From assembly GCF_024363565.1 (NCBI RefSeq), contig NZ_JAJEKE010000002.1:372001-436000 (forward strand): a stretch of DNA of 64,000 bases, read 5' to 3'. Numbering within the stretch: position 1 is the stretch's first letter; the number at the start of each line of letters is the position of its first letter. Below the pieces are notes generated by a model that was not told the DNA's origin, searched no databases, and worked only from the letters and a program-made list of their open reading frames with translations. Below, piece by piece: positions 14,860 to 22,822 of this stretch. A program made the translations under genes and the position numbers. Source of the DNA: Lutispora saccharofermentans. Lineage in GTDB: Bacteria; Bacillota; Clostridia; Lutisporales; Lutisporaceae.

Positions 14860-16302
14860 ATGGATAGGATGAACTTGGCCATGCTGACGGATTTTTATGA
14901 ATTAACCATGGCAAATGGGTATTTTCAGAATGGCTTAAAAGATAAAATTGCATATTTTGATATGTTCTTCAGAAAGGTTCCCGATAACGGCGGCTTTGCA
15001 ATAATGGCTGGAGTTGAGCAGCTTATACAGTATCTGAAAGACCTCAGATTTGATGATGAGGATATCGAATACCTGAGGAGTAAAAATCTGTTCAGTGAAG
15101 AATTTTTGCAATATCTTAAAGCTTTCAGATTAAGCTGTGATGTTTGGGCTGTACCTGAAGGCACTCCGATATTTCCCAATGAACCTGTAGTAACGGTCAG
15201 AGGACCTGTCATCGAAGCTCAGTTTATTGAAACAATGATTCTATTGACAATAAATCATCAAAGCCTCATAGCTACAAAATCAAATCGTATCGTCAGGGCT
15301 GCCCAGGGAAGGGACATCATGGAGTTCGGCTCAAGAAGGGCTCAAGGCTATGATGGAGCTATATACGGTGCGAGGGCTGCATACATAGGCGGGTGCGTTG
15401 GAACTGCATGTACGATCGCAGAGAAAGAATTTGGTATTCCGGCTATCGGCACGATGGCGCATAGTTGGATTCAGATATTTTCAAATGAATTAGAGGCGTT
15501 CCGTGCTTATGCAAGAACATATCCTGATAATTGTACACTTCTTGTAGATACCTATAATGTATTAAAATCCGGTGTTCCCAACGCAATAAAAGTATTTAAC
15601 GAGGAGGTACTTCCGAGAGGCTTCAGGCCCACGGGAATCAGGATCGATAGCGGTGATATTACATATCTTTCGAAAGAAGCCAGAAAGATGCTGGATGAAG
15701 CCGGGTTTCAGGATTGCAGAATCGTTGCGTCAAATTCACTGGATGAATTTATTATCAGGGATATACTTATACAAGGCGCACAGGTGGATTTGTTCGGTGT
15801 CGGGGAGCGCCTGATCACTTCCAAGTCAGATCCTGTGTTCGGCGGGGTTTACAAGCTGGTAGCAGTCGAAGAAAATGATGAAATTATTCCTAAAATAAAG
15901 CTTAGTGAAAATGTAGAGAAAATAACCAATCCGGGGTTTAAACAAATTTGGAGGCTTTTTGATAAGAAAAGCGGAAAAGCAATTGCAGATGTGCTTACAA
16001 AGAATGATGAGACTATAGATGAAAGCAAGCCTTATGAACTATTTGATCCTGAATATACATGGAAAAGGAAGACTGTATCTAGCTTTATTGCGAAAAGGCT
16101 TTTAATCAGACTTTTCGATAAGGGCACCTGTGTATATGCAAGTCCAAAGTTAAAAGAGATAAAGAGTTATTGCAAGGAGCAGATCGATACATTATGGGAT
16201 GCGGTAAAAAGATTTGAAAACCCGCATAAATACTATGTCGATTTGTCAAAGCCATTGTGGGATATAAGAGAAAGATTACTGCAAGAGTATTCGGCAAAAT
16301 AG
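14860..16302 (+). CDS. pncB: Nicotinate phosphoribosyltransferase
   Basis: The 480-residue protein matches the bacterial PncB family throughout. It begins LAMLTDFYELTMANGYF and has the catalytic-histidine region GTMAHSWIQIF. The phosphate-binding TGIRIDSGDI and the VASNSLDEF and FGVGERLITS segments form the PRPP barrel. It makes nicotinate mononucleotide from nicotinate and PRPP with ATP hydrolysis, the first committed step of the Preiss-Handler pathway. The C-terminal domain has basic residues and a few Cys but no clear metal site. It is the last gene of the NrtR-pncA-pncB operon. Confidence 0.95.
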   Translation: MDRMNLAMLTDFYELTMANGYFQNGLKDKIAYFDMFFRKVPDNGGFAIMAGVEQLIQYLKDLRFDDEDIEYLRSKNLFSEEFLQYLKAFRLSCDVWAVPEGTPIFPNEPVVTVRGPVIEAQFIETMILLTINHQSLIATKSNRIVRAAQGRDIMEFGSRRAQGYDGAIYGARAAYIGGCVGTACTIAEKEFGIPAIGTMAHSWIQIFSNELEAFRAYARTYPDNCTLLVDTYNVLKSGVPNAIKVFNEEVLPRGFRPTGIRIDSGDITYLSKEARKMLDEAGFQDCRIVASNSLDEFIIRDILIQGAQVDLFGVGERLITSKSDPVFGGVYKLVAVEENDEIIPKIKLSENVEKITNPGFKQIWRLFDKKSGKAIADVLTKNDETIDESKPYELFDPEYTWKRKTVSSFIAKRLLIRLFDKGTCVYASPKLKEIKSYCKEQIDTLWDAVKRFENPHKYYVDLSKPLWDIRERLLQEYSAK

Positions 16303-16311
16303 AAATTGATG

Positions 16312-16345
16312 GCGGTAGCACGTAAAGGAAAAATATATATGCAAG
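16312..16345 (+). repeat. Short trace of the RHS cassette border
   Basis: GGCGGTAGCACGTAAAGGAA followed by AAATATATATGCAAG resembles 573-600 (GCGGCAGCATGTAAAAGGAA then ATATATATGTAAG) and 2068-2108. It appears to be an isolated scrap of the same RHS fragment, 6.3 kb from the nearest other copy. Confidence 0.5.
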
Positions 16346-16508
16346 TGCTTAAAATGTGAAAAAGTAGAAAATTTTACATTGATGTGGTATAATAACTTAC
16401 TAAAACCAATTTAGTTTCTGGAATTAATGTGCACTTATGAATAGAACAAAAATATCGTGTATAAAAAGTATAAAAAAATAATTACCATGGTATAAAGGAG
16501 CATCGAAT

Positions 16509-17393
16509 ATGTCTGATTATGTTCTTACTTGTTGTTCTACAGCAGATATGCCATATGAGTACTTTCAAAAAAGGAATATCCCATTTGTTTGTTTTCATTA
16601 CAACATGAACGGGAAGGAATATTTGGATGATTTGGGACAAACCATGTCTTTTGAAGAATTTTATGGTAAAATTGCGGCAGGAGCGATGCCAACTACATCC
16701 CAGGTGAACGTAGAGCAGTTTATTAGATTTTTTGAACCGTATTTAAAGGATGGCAAGGAAATCTTACACATTTCCCTTTCCACGGGTTTGTCCGGAGCTT
16801 ACAATTCAGCCTGTGTAGCGAGGGAGGAACTTTTAGAAAAATATCCGGATCGAAGAATCCTGATTGTGGATTCGCTGGGTGCATCATCGGGTTATGGACT
16901 GCTTACCGATGCGGTTGCTGACATGAGGGACAATGGCGCAACACTTGAAGAGGTGTACGCTTGGGTAGAGGAAAATAAACTGAATGTGCACCATTGGTTT
17001 TTTTCCACCGATCTTACACATTATAAACGCGGCGGCCGTATATCAGCTGCATCTGCAATTGCGGGAACTCTGCTGAACATATGCCCACTGTTAAATATGA
17101 GCTATGACGGAAAACTAATTCCCCGCATGAAGATTCGCGGCAAAAAACACGTTATCGCCGAGATTGTGCACATGATGGAAGTGCATGCGCAAAACGGTGC
17201 CGAATACTCTGGCAAGTGCTTTGTGTCCAATTCAGCATGCTATGACGATGCACGCAAGGTGGCGGATCTGGTCGAGAAAAAATTTCCCCACCTCGACGGC
17301 CCGGTCATGATCAACAGTGTGGGCACCGTAATCGGTGCGCATACAGGACCTGGGACTGTTGCACTTTTCTTTTTCGGTGACAAGCGAGAATAA
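16509..17393 (+). CDS. DegV-family fatty-acid-binding protein
   Basis: The 294-residue protein has the DegV pattern: a start like YVLTCCSTADMPYEYFQKRN, the TTSQVN segment (about residue 61-66), LHISLSTGLSGAYNSA and the VDSLGASSGYGLL loop. The C-terminal end TVIGAHTGPGTVALFFFGDK is also typical. DegV (FakB-type) proteins hold a fatty acid for phosphorylation by FakA in lipid uptake. AAAGGAG precedes the ATG. The stop codon lies within the left terminal repeat of the transposase element that follows, so the element sits immediately at the 3' end of the gene. Confidence 0.9.
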   Translation: MSDYVLTCCSTADMPYEYFQKRNIPFVCFHYNMNGKEYLDDLGQTMSFEEFYGKIAAGAMPTTSQVNVEQFIRFFEPYLKDGKEILHISLSTGLSGAYNSACVAREELLEKYPDRRILIVDSLGASSGYGLLTDAVADMRDNGATLEEVYAWVEENKLNVHHWFFSTDLTHYKRGGRISAASAIAGTLLNICPLLNMSYDGKLIPRMKIRGKKHVIAEIVHMMEVHAQNGAEYSGKCFVSNSACYDDARKVADLVEKKFPHLDGPVMINSVGTVIGAHTGPGTVALFFFGDKRE

Positions 17394-17435
17394 GTGCCAG
17401 GCACGACGTTTAGACGGATATTGAATTAGGGACAG

Positions 17436-17472
17436 CCTTCTGATATTATGTAAGCAGCATAGTATCAGGAGG
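17436..17472 (+). promoter_or_regulatory. Hairpin covering the transposase ribosome site, copy 1
   Basis: CCTTCTGATATTATG pairs with CATAGTATCAGGAGG over 15 positions, with G-U pairs in RNA. The loop is only about seven bases. The AGGAGG of the transposase lies in the closing arm, so the ribosome site would be hidden. The same structure is present in the second copy. Confidence 0.7.
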
Positions 17473-17479
17473 TTTTTTT

Positions 17480-18325
17480 ATGGGGAGACCTTGGAGAGAA
17501 GAGTACAAGGGCGGAATATATCATGTTATTGCAAGGGGGAACAACAAGGAGTACATATTTAAGGAGGACATTGATAAGGGGTATTCCATCAAGCAGCTAA
17601 AAGAGTCAATAGATGGAATGAATTATCGGGTTTTTGGATATGTCTTGATGGACAATCACTACCATATTCTGATACAGACAATGGATAAGAAACTGCAGGA
17701 GATAATGCATCAGATTAATAACAAATACAGCAAGTATTTCAATGCTAAGTATAAAAGAGTAGGACATGTATTTCAAGGAAGGTACAAGGCAATCCTCGTG
17801 CAGGATGAGAGATATCTGATATGGGTATTGAGATATATACATCAGAATCCGGTACAAGCGGGTATATGTGAGACGGTCAGTGGATATAAATGGAGCAGTG
17901 ATGTTTTTTACAGAAGAGGAATCAAAGGTTTCGTAAACGTGGATATTGTGCTTAACATGCTGGCTGCTGACAGGAATAAAGCGGTGAAAAAATATATGGA
18001 GCTGATGTCTGAGAGAGAGGAAAAGGATTATGAAAAAGAGGAAATTATCGGAGATGAAGCGTACCAGCTTATGTGTCTAAGCAGGAGAAAAACAGAGGAA
18101 CGAAAACGGCTGGATGAGATACTGATAGAAACGGGAATTAGTGAAGAAGATTATGTATTGGTAAAATCAGGTTCAAGGAAAAGAAGACTGACACAATACA
18201 AGCTGGAATATGCAAGAGCGGCATTATGCCTGAAATATACATATAAGGAAATCGCACATAACATCAACATAACAGAAAGCTCAGTAAAGGATCTGATCTA
18301 TAGAAATGAGAGCAAAAGTGAATAA
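17480..18325 (+). CDS. REP-associated tyrosine transposase (Y1, HuH), copy 1
   Basis: A 281-residue transposase of the IS200-like/RAYT class. GRPWREEYKGGIYHVIARGN marks the N-terminus and LMDNHYHILIQ contains the HuH metal motif (His-Tyr-His near residue 60). The catalytic Tyr lies in the region NNKYSKYFNAKYKRVGHVFQ, followed by VLRYIHQNPVQAG. A C-terminal part (about 180-281) ends in a helix-turn-helix-like segment (YKEIAHNINITESSVKDLIY). The middle of the gene is almost identical to the copy at 25446-26291 while the 5' part differs at many silent sites. Single-stranded REP hairpins at the element ends are the expected substrate. Confidence 0.92.
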   Translation: MGRPWREEYKGGIYHVIARGNNKEYIFKEDIDKGYSIKQLKESIDGMNYRVFGYVLMDNHYHILIQTMDKKLQEIMHQINNKYSKYFNAKYKRVGHVFQGRYKAILVQDERYLIWVLRYIHQNPVQAGICETVSGYKWSSDVFYRRGIKGFVNVDIVLNMLAADRNKAVKKYMELMSEREEKDYEKEEIIGDEAYQLMCLSRRKTEERKRLDEILIETGISEEDYVLVKSGSRKRRLTQYKLEYARAALCLKYTYKEIAHNINITESSVKDLIYRNESKSE

Positions 18326-18351
18326 CAGTCTAAACGTCTGGCACTTATTTC

Positions 18352-18606
18352 CTTATTTCGATAGCTAAAGAATTTGAAGGATTCTGCAATAGCAATAGCT
18401 TAATTCATCAAAGGATACCTGTAAAAACTCCTAATATGAATGCACACATAGAATCATTCCACTCTATATTAGAAGATGAATGTTGCAGTCGCAATGAATG
18501 GAGCAGCTTCAAGGAGGCATATAAAGCAGTAGCAGAATATATGAATTATTACAATAACCGTAGAATACATGGAAGCATAAAATACATGGCTCCAAATAGA
18601 TTCTAA
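18352..18606 (+). pseudogene. IS3-family transposase C-terminal remnant
   Basis: The frame ending at TAA 18604-18606 reads HQRIPVKTPNMNAHIESFHS followed by ILEDECCSRNEW and NYYNNRRIHGSIKYMAPNRF. This is the last third of the integrase core of an IS3-type OrfB, with the catalytic glutamate in HIESFHS. The first two thirds are missing; the left border coincides with the end of the RAYT element, so that insertion or a linked deletion probably removed it. Confidence 0.85.
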
Positions 18607-19196
18607 GATGCATTTATAAATAAGACTATAAATGCTAAAGATTTGCTGCATGATCTCCATAGTTAGGGGGTCAAGCCGCCAGTGGTGTCGTACAGGACGG
18701 CAAAAGGTTATACGTCTATCTTGCAAAATACGTGTTAGTAGAAGGTGGAAATCCACGATTTCTGTGGATTTTCTCGTATTTTCGGGTTCATCCACTGAGT
18801 ACTGTCAAAAAGGGTTTGCTGGTGATGATTGCGGTTTGATCTGAACATTCCGCGTTCTCCTTTGTATACCAAATATGTTGATATTTACTATGTCTAGTAT
18901 ACGCGGAAATACCTTGGGGCTCAGTATTCTCAATGGTTTGTGAAGTTTTCAATATTTGAATTACCAGTTTTATACAGGAGCCATTGCAGTGAAATCAAAT
19001 TTAGATGTTCTAAGATAAAATAGGGGGAGAATATAAATCGGCCAACAAAATAAACAGTATTATTTATGAATTGGTCATACATAAATAGAATAGCAAATTG
19101 AAACATTTTACATTTTTTGCCGTCTAAATAGTGTACGATTAATAAATCAAAACTCACTTAATTGAAAACTTTTGTGAATTATTTTACAAAAAAAAT
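18607..19196. other. Non-coding stretch between IS3 relic and riboswitch
   Basis: No gene is supported. The first 60 bases may be the right end of the IS3 element (TTAGGGGGTCAAG near 18663). A hairpin GAAATCCAC/GTGGATTTTC lies at about 18748-18776, followed by TCTCGTATTTT. The rest is AT-rich without pattern. Confidence 0.4.
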
Positions 19197-19297
19197 CATC
19201 AGCGCTAAGGGTAAATCTGTCAGAAGATAGGGACGCAAAGCCATAAAGTCTAAGGTATTTATCGGTACTATGACTGCCTGGTTGCCATAGATGGATA
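19197..19297 (+). ncRNA. Cyclic-di-GMP-I (GEMM-I) riboswitch
   Basis: The conserved core is present in order: AAGGGTAAA, then GGGACGCAAAGCC (the hallmark of the class), a variable hairpin (ATAAAGTC to GTACTATGAC) and CTGCCTGGTTGCC. The spacing is that of the GEMM-I aptamer, which binds c-di-GMP. A sigma-A-like promoter (TTGAAA about 19160, TACAAA about 19183) lies just upstream. A terminator hairpin follows at once, so this is probably a transcription-attenuation switch. No clear gene starts within 500 bases, and the first recognisable one is the TcdR-like sigma factor at 20166. Confidence 0.87.
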
Positions 19298-19302
19298 CGT
19301 GT

Positions 19303-19336
19303 CTACATCTGCCATTTTAGCGGTAGATTTTTTGTC
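19303..19336 (+). terminator. Terminator of the c-di-GMP riboswitch
   Basis: CATCTGCC pairs with CGGTAGAT around ATTTTAG with one wobble, followed by TTTTTTG. It would be the expression platform of the aptamer directly upstream. Confidence 0.75.
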
Positions 19337-19603
19337 TGTTGAGCACAATATTCATTACTTTAGTGCTGAAGGCCACAAGAAAGCTGACTATTTTCGACAA
19401 CATATGACAGTGATGTAAACATTGTCCTTATCATTACTTTTGTTTCTGATTTTTAAGTAAGCGAGATGCTGATAGATGAAAAATAAATTTATGTTAATGG
19501 TGCTAAAATATCGGGTTTGGATTATCTATATTTATTTTCTGTTCTTATGGAATAAAATATGGCCTCCGATTATCCCACAACTTAATATATGCCATATAAT
19601 CCG

Positions 19604-19640
19604 GAAAACCACAATTTGTTATAAACAAATTGTGGTTTTC
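19604..19640. terminator. Perfect 16-base hairpin
   Basis: GAAAACCACAATTTGT and ACAAATTGTGGTTTTC are perfectly complementary around TATAA. T-rich on both sides, so it can end transcription in either direction. It lies between the riboswitch and the first sigma-factor gene and would stop read-through. Confidence 0.75.
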
Positions 19641-20095
19641 TTATTGACAAAATCCTTATTTATTCGACTAACGAGCCTAAAGCTTACTTCCTTATTTCCA
19701 AAACCTTTTGGAGTAAATAAGATAAGACTTTTTGTATTTTAAGATACTCATTGTCGTTCCCTTCTTTTATCTTTCTAGTTTATAAAATCACAAATTACAA
19801 ATGGTGGGGATAAAAATGCAAAAGAATAAACGGATATGCTTTTTATTGACAAAGAACCCTTCCCAACAAAGAAAATTAGAAGATATTACCTGGACAAGCT
19901 TTCTCTTGAAAGTACTTATAATCTAAATCTGGCAGGAAAAGTAATTCGGATTGATTGCACTCTACCTCAAACAGGTGAGCACATAAGCAGACTGATAATG
20001 ACCTATTATTATCACTCTTAATAAGACTATAAAAAGGCTATCAGAACTACAAACTTAATACTGATTTATTCATTGATACTGTTATTTGAAGATTT
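19641..20095. other. No convincing gene; small ORF noted
   Basis: A 61-codon frame (19836-20021, YYLDKLSLESTYNLNLAGKV in its middle) and an overlapping 35-codon frame starting at ATG 19816 with GGTGGGG upstream are present. Neither resembles a known family and they may be parts of one decayed gene. Confidence 0.25.
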
Positions 20096-20109
20096 TACAA
20101 ATTTTATAG

Positions 20110-20137
20110 TTTACATTTTCTGTGTCTCCACCTCTTT
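20110..20137 (+). promoter_or_regulatory. TcdR-type promoter before sigma-factor gene 1
   Basis: TTTACA (20110-20115), a 16-base spacer, then CTCTTT (20132-20137). As I recall, the Clostridioides difficile tcdA promoter read by TcdR has these same hexamers. Position 29 bases before the start of a TcdR-like gene suggests self-activation. Confidence 0.6.
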
Positions 20138-20165
20138 AACAAATAGAAAGGTGGGATAGTGTGCC

Positions 20166-20705
20166 ATGTTGACAGATTTAATTTTCAAAGCGCAAGAAGG
20201 AAATGATGAAGCAAGTCTCCGTCTAATAGAGCAGTTTAAACCTTTGCTTAGAAAATACGCATATAAGCTTAGTTATGATGATGCATACAATGACCTATTA
20301 GTGGATTTTTTAGAAATTATTCAAAGCATTGACATTAATAATCTTCACAATAATTGTAACGGGAGCATAGTTTCATATATTTGTAAATCAATATATTCAA
20401 GCTATATTGATAAATCAAAAGCTAAACATAAATACTTTCAATCTGTGATCCCTTTTTCTGGGCTTAGTGAGAATGAACAGTATTATGCTGAAGTATCTCT
20501 GTCATCATTTGACAATTATGATATTTTGTTAATATTAAGTCTTGATAAAATTTTGAATCAGCATGAGTTCCTTGTTATTTATATGATTTATTTTTCCGGG
20601 TATTCTTCAGCAAGTATTGCACAAGCAAGCGGTATATCCAGACAAGCAGTCAATCAAACGAAGGTTAGGGCTTTAAAAAAGTTGCGAAATGCTCTTGCTG
20701 TTTAG
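20166..20705 (+). CDS. TcdR/UviA-like group 5 sigma factor
   Basis: The 179-residue protein has the short plan of toxin- and bacteriocin-gene sigma factors. The N-terminal helix block (LIFKAQEGNDEASLRLIEQF then LRKYAYKLSYDDAYNDLL, residues 4-48) matches the conserved domain seen in TcdR, BotR and UviA. The C-terminal region-4 helix-turn-helix is SIAQASGISRQAVNQTKVRA (about 147-170). The middle is diverged. A holin gene of the TcdE type follows, the pairing found in the C. difficile toxin locus. A TTTACA/CTCTTT promoter lies upstream. No large toxin gene is present in the window, so the controlled product is unknown. Confidence 0.8.
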   Translation: MLTDLIFKAQEGNDEASLRLIEQFKPLLRKYAYKLSYDDAYNDLLVDFLEIIQSIDINNLHNNCNGSIVSYICKSIYSSYIDKSKAKHKYFQSVIPFSGLSENEQYYAEVSLSSFDNYDILLILSLDKILNQHEFLVIYMIYFSGYSSASIAQASGISRQAVNQTKVRALKKLRNALAV

Positions 20706-20878
20706 TCAAAATTAATACAACCGATTCTAACATTCTGAGAAAGAATTATTATATTTCTATAGTAAGTGAAAAGTGTAACGGTACTGATTTGAACAGGCTA
20801 GGTTAAACAATACTAATACATAATGTTACCAGAGAGATAGCTTATAGACTACGGTGTATTTTTATAAAGGAAAACGGA

Positions 20879-20906
20879 TTTACTATTCTGTGTAGTATTT
20901 CTCAGA
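20879..20906 (+). promoter_or_regulatory. Weaker TcdR-like promoter candidate before the holin gene
   Basis: TTTACT, a 16-base spacer and CTCAGA keep the spacing of the other two sites. The spacer shares TTCTGTGT with the promoter at 20110. The match is partial. Confidence 0.35.
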
Positions 20907-20951
20907 TTGTTTCTTATATATTCACAAATTCTACTATATAAGGAGGAAAAG

Positions 20952-21359
20952 ATGAAAAATAGTAATGGATTATTACAAGCTATATGCACCTTTATTGGTG
21001 CATTTATTGGACGCTATATAGGAGGATTTGATGGTATTATTTATACCCTGTTAGTTTTCATCGTTGTTGATTACATAACCGGAGTTTTGGTTGCAATTAT
21101 TCAACAAAAGTTATCAAGTGAAATTGGATATAAAGGTATCAGCAAAAAAGTCTTAATTTTTATGCTAATAGGGATAGGCCATGCGATTGATAGCTATGTA
21201 ACTGGACAGCAGGGAGCAATACGGACTGCTATTGCTTTCTTTTACTTGGCAAATGAGGGTATAAGCATTATTGAAAACTACACGAAAATAGGATTACCTA
21301 TACCACAAAAACTAAAAAGCATATTGAAAGAATTACATGACGACGCTAACATTAAATAA
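20952..21359 (+). CDS. TcdE-like holin (phage holin 4 family)
   Basis: From ATG 20952 (AAGGAGG six bases upstream) the protein is 135 residues. It has three hydrophobic segments: about 8-22, 30-50 (IIYTLLVFIVVDYITGVLVA) and 70-90. The sequence DYITGVLVAI is a hallmark of the family that includes TcdE and Cph1-type holins; AIAFFYLANEGISIIENYTK is the usual C-terminal part. The C-terminus is charged and cytoplasmic. Such holins make membrane holes, for lysis or for release of large proteins without signal peptides, as for C. difficile toxins. It lies 246 bases after the sigma-factor gene, in the order of tcdR and tcdE without the toxin. Confidence 0.88.
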   Translation: MKNSNGLLQAICTFIGAFIGRYIGGFDGIIYTLLVFIVVDYITGVLVAIIQQKLSSEIGYKGISKKVLIFMLIGIGHAIDSYVTGQQGAIRTAIAFFYLANEGISIIENYTKIGLPIPQKLKSILKELHDDANIK

Positions 21360-21859
21360 AAAAGCATTTTGGATAACCTGATTAGACCTAAAGTGGTAAA
21401 TTTGATTGCATATTAAAGGTTGCTGATGCTTCCTACATATGATTTAGGCAGTAAATTGGCTGATACTATCGCTCGGGCGGTGGAGTGCAATGGTAGTTAT
21501 GGTATAATTGAATATATTCCATTTATGTATTGCACTGTCTGTTTTGCTTTCCGGAAAATATAGACAGCGCTGTTTATTTCTTGGTTTTTTACCTGTTAGT
21601 GCTATTCCACAGCACAAGGGCGGAATATATAAAGAGCTTCTTTTTCAGTGTAAAATAAAAAGCTTCAAGCTATTTTTAAAGCATGGACCATTTTTGTCTG
21701 GATTTGAATTGTAACCACAAAAAACCTTACACAATAAAAATTATAAGCAAGCGGTCTTACAATTCCGTATTTCCTTTCGTTCCGTTCCTTCTCCTTCAGT
21801 ATCTCCATGTCATAATAAATTCCATAAGAAAATATTAGCAAAAAAAATTTAGTTTATCG
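21360..21859. other. Non-coding stretch, nothing recognised
   Basis: A 68-codon frame from a TTG (21508-21714) has no ribosome site and no family resemblance. No strong hairpin was found. Confidence 0.3.
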
Positions 21860-21887
21860 TTTACAAAGAGCATAATTTTTTCTCTTT
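21860..21887 (+). promoter_or_regulatory. TcdR-type promoter before holin relic and sigma gene 2
   Basis: TTTACA (21860-21865), 16-base spacer, CTCTTT (21882-21887). It is identical in both hexamers and spacing to the site at 20110-20137. Confidence 0.6.
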
Positions 21888-22016
21888 ATAATATGAGATT
21901 CAAAAACAATGAAACCTTTGTAGTGTTTGCTACAGAAGCCACTATCCAAGCGATTTCTATATTTTTGACTTTCAAATAAATAATTAAAGGGAATGATGAG
22001 TGCTTATATGATATAA

Positions 22017-22267
22017 AAGGCATTTAATTACTCTTACCTAAGTACATTAGCCGGAACTGTATTAATAATTGAATTTCTAAAAGAAACACCGAGCATTACA
22101 GGAAGTCTGTACACGGTCACTTATTTCTATTGTGATACTCATTGTTACATTAGGCACTAACATATTTACTCAGAAGTTCTTCCTAAAGTATATTTTCTAA
22201 TGCGGCCTAAATGCTTTATTAATAGCGTCTTCTGCAATCGGAAGTTGGGATATTTTAATTGGAAGGA
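22017..22267 (+). pseudogene. Decayed small holin (UviB/BhlA-like)
   Basis: One frame reads NYSYLSTLAGTVLIIEFLKE. After a frameshift another reads SLISIVILIVTLGTNIFTQK, then a stop, then CGLNALLIASSAIGSWDILI. The pieces fit one protein of about 80 residues with a membrane helix pair and the ending NALLIA-AIGSWD that is frequent in small clostridial holins. At least one frameshift and one stop break it. It directly precedes the split sigma gene. Confidence 0.6.
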
Positions 22268-22276
22268 GGAAAAACA

Positions 22277-22465
22277 ATGGAAAATAATCTATACAAGCTT
22301 ATTGTAGAAGCACAAAAGGGTAATAAAGATTCATGCATAACATTAATAGACCAGTTTAATCCAATTGTAAAGAAATATAGCAAAAAATTAGGTTATGATG
22401 GAGCTGATACTGATCTTATTATCTGGTTAATTAAAACAATTAATAAGATAAACAAAAGGAGGTAG
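22277..22465 (+). CDS. TcdR-like sigma factor 2, N-terminal half
   Basis: ATG 22277 follows AAGGAGGAAAA. The 62-residue product contains the same first domain as the factor at 20166: LYKLIVEAQKGNKDSCITLI, then DQFNPIVKKYSKKLGYDGAD and DLIIWLIKTINKI. It ends at an in-frame TAG (22463-22465). The frame continues after the TAG without any shift into the second half, and the two halves align without gaps to the intact factor 1. This may be a nonsense mutation, or a two-chain sigma factor as in the SigO/RsoA pair of Bacillus. Confidence 0.7.
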   Translation: MENNLYKLIVEAQKGNKDSCITLIDQFNPIVKKYSKKLGYDGADTDLIIWLIKTINKINKRR

Positions 22466-22471
22466 CACTGC

Positions 22472-22822
22472 ATGAATCAAGATAAGGAAATTGTTGCATA
22501 TATAGCTAGAGGGATTAAAAATGAGTACATAAGATTATCAAGAAAAAATAGCCTTATATGTAAAAACGAAATTCCTATATTGGAAGATATGCAGATTACA
22601 GATGAAGACAGACAGGATTCTATCGAATTACGAATTGAGATTCAAAGTGCGCTATTACAACTCACTCCACTGCAAAGAAAGATTATTGAGGAAATAATTA
22701 TTAAAGATCGCAAAGAAAAAGATGTTGCTAAAGAGTTGGAAATAACAAGACAAGCTGTCAATAAGGCAAAAAAATACGCTCTTAGAAAATTGAGATCATT
22801 ACTCTTGGATGCTCTTACTTAA
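22472..22822 (+). CDS. TcdR-like sigma factor 2, C-terminal half
   Basis: The 116-residue product starts at ATG 22472, nine bases after an AGGAGG that overlaps the amber codon of the first half. It holds the IVAYIARGIKNEYIRLSRKN segment, corresponding to region 2 of factor 1, and a clear region 4 (LTPLQRKIIEEIIIKDRKEK, then VAKELEITRQAVNKAKKYAL). With a perfect ribosome site it could be made by reinitiation. Whether half-proteins associate is unknown. Both halves share the TTTACA/CTCTTT promoter at 21860. Confidence 0.72.
   Translation: MNQDKEIVAYIARGIKNEYIRLSRKNSLICKNEIPILEDMQITDEDRQDSIELRIEIQSALLQLTPLQRKIIEEIIIKDRKEKDVAKELEITRQAVNKAKKYALRKLRSLLLDALT

Larger units (their letters stand above)
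17391..18347 (+). mobile_element. REP-associated tyrosine transposase element, copy 1
   Basis: The left end reads TAAGTGCCAGGCACGACGTT then TAGAC (17391-17415). The right end carries its inverted complement GTCTAAACGTCTGGCACTTA (about 18328-18347), lacking the CGTGC step. GTGCCAGGCAC is itself a small palindrome, as in REP elements moved by RAYT enzymes. The flank AAGCGAGA precedes both copies of the element. Confidence 0.75.

Noticed and set aside
19476..19742. 88-codon frame after the riboswitch
   Set aside because: It runs straight through the perfect 16-base hairpin at 19604-19640, has no good ribosome site and no family pattern; its hydrophobic look follows from AT-rich codons.
21508..21714. 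68-codon frame from a TTG start
   Set aside because: No ribosome site. A faint resemblance to AgrB-like membrane segments did not hold up when its motif order was checked.
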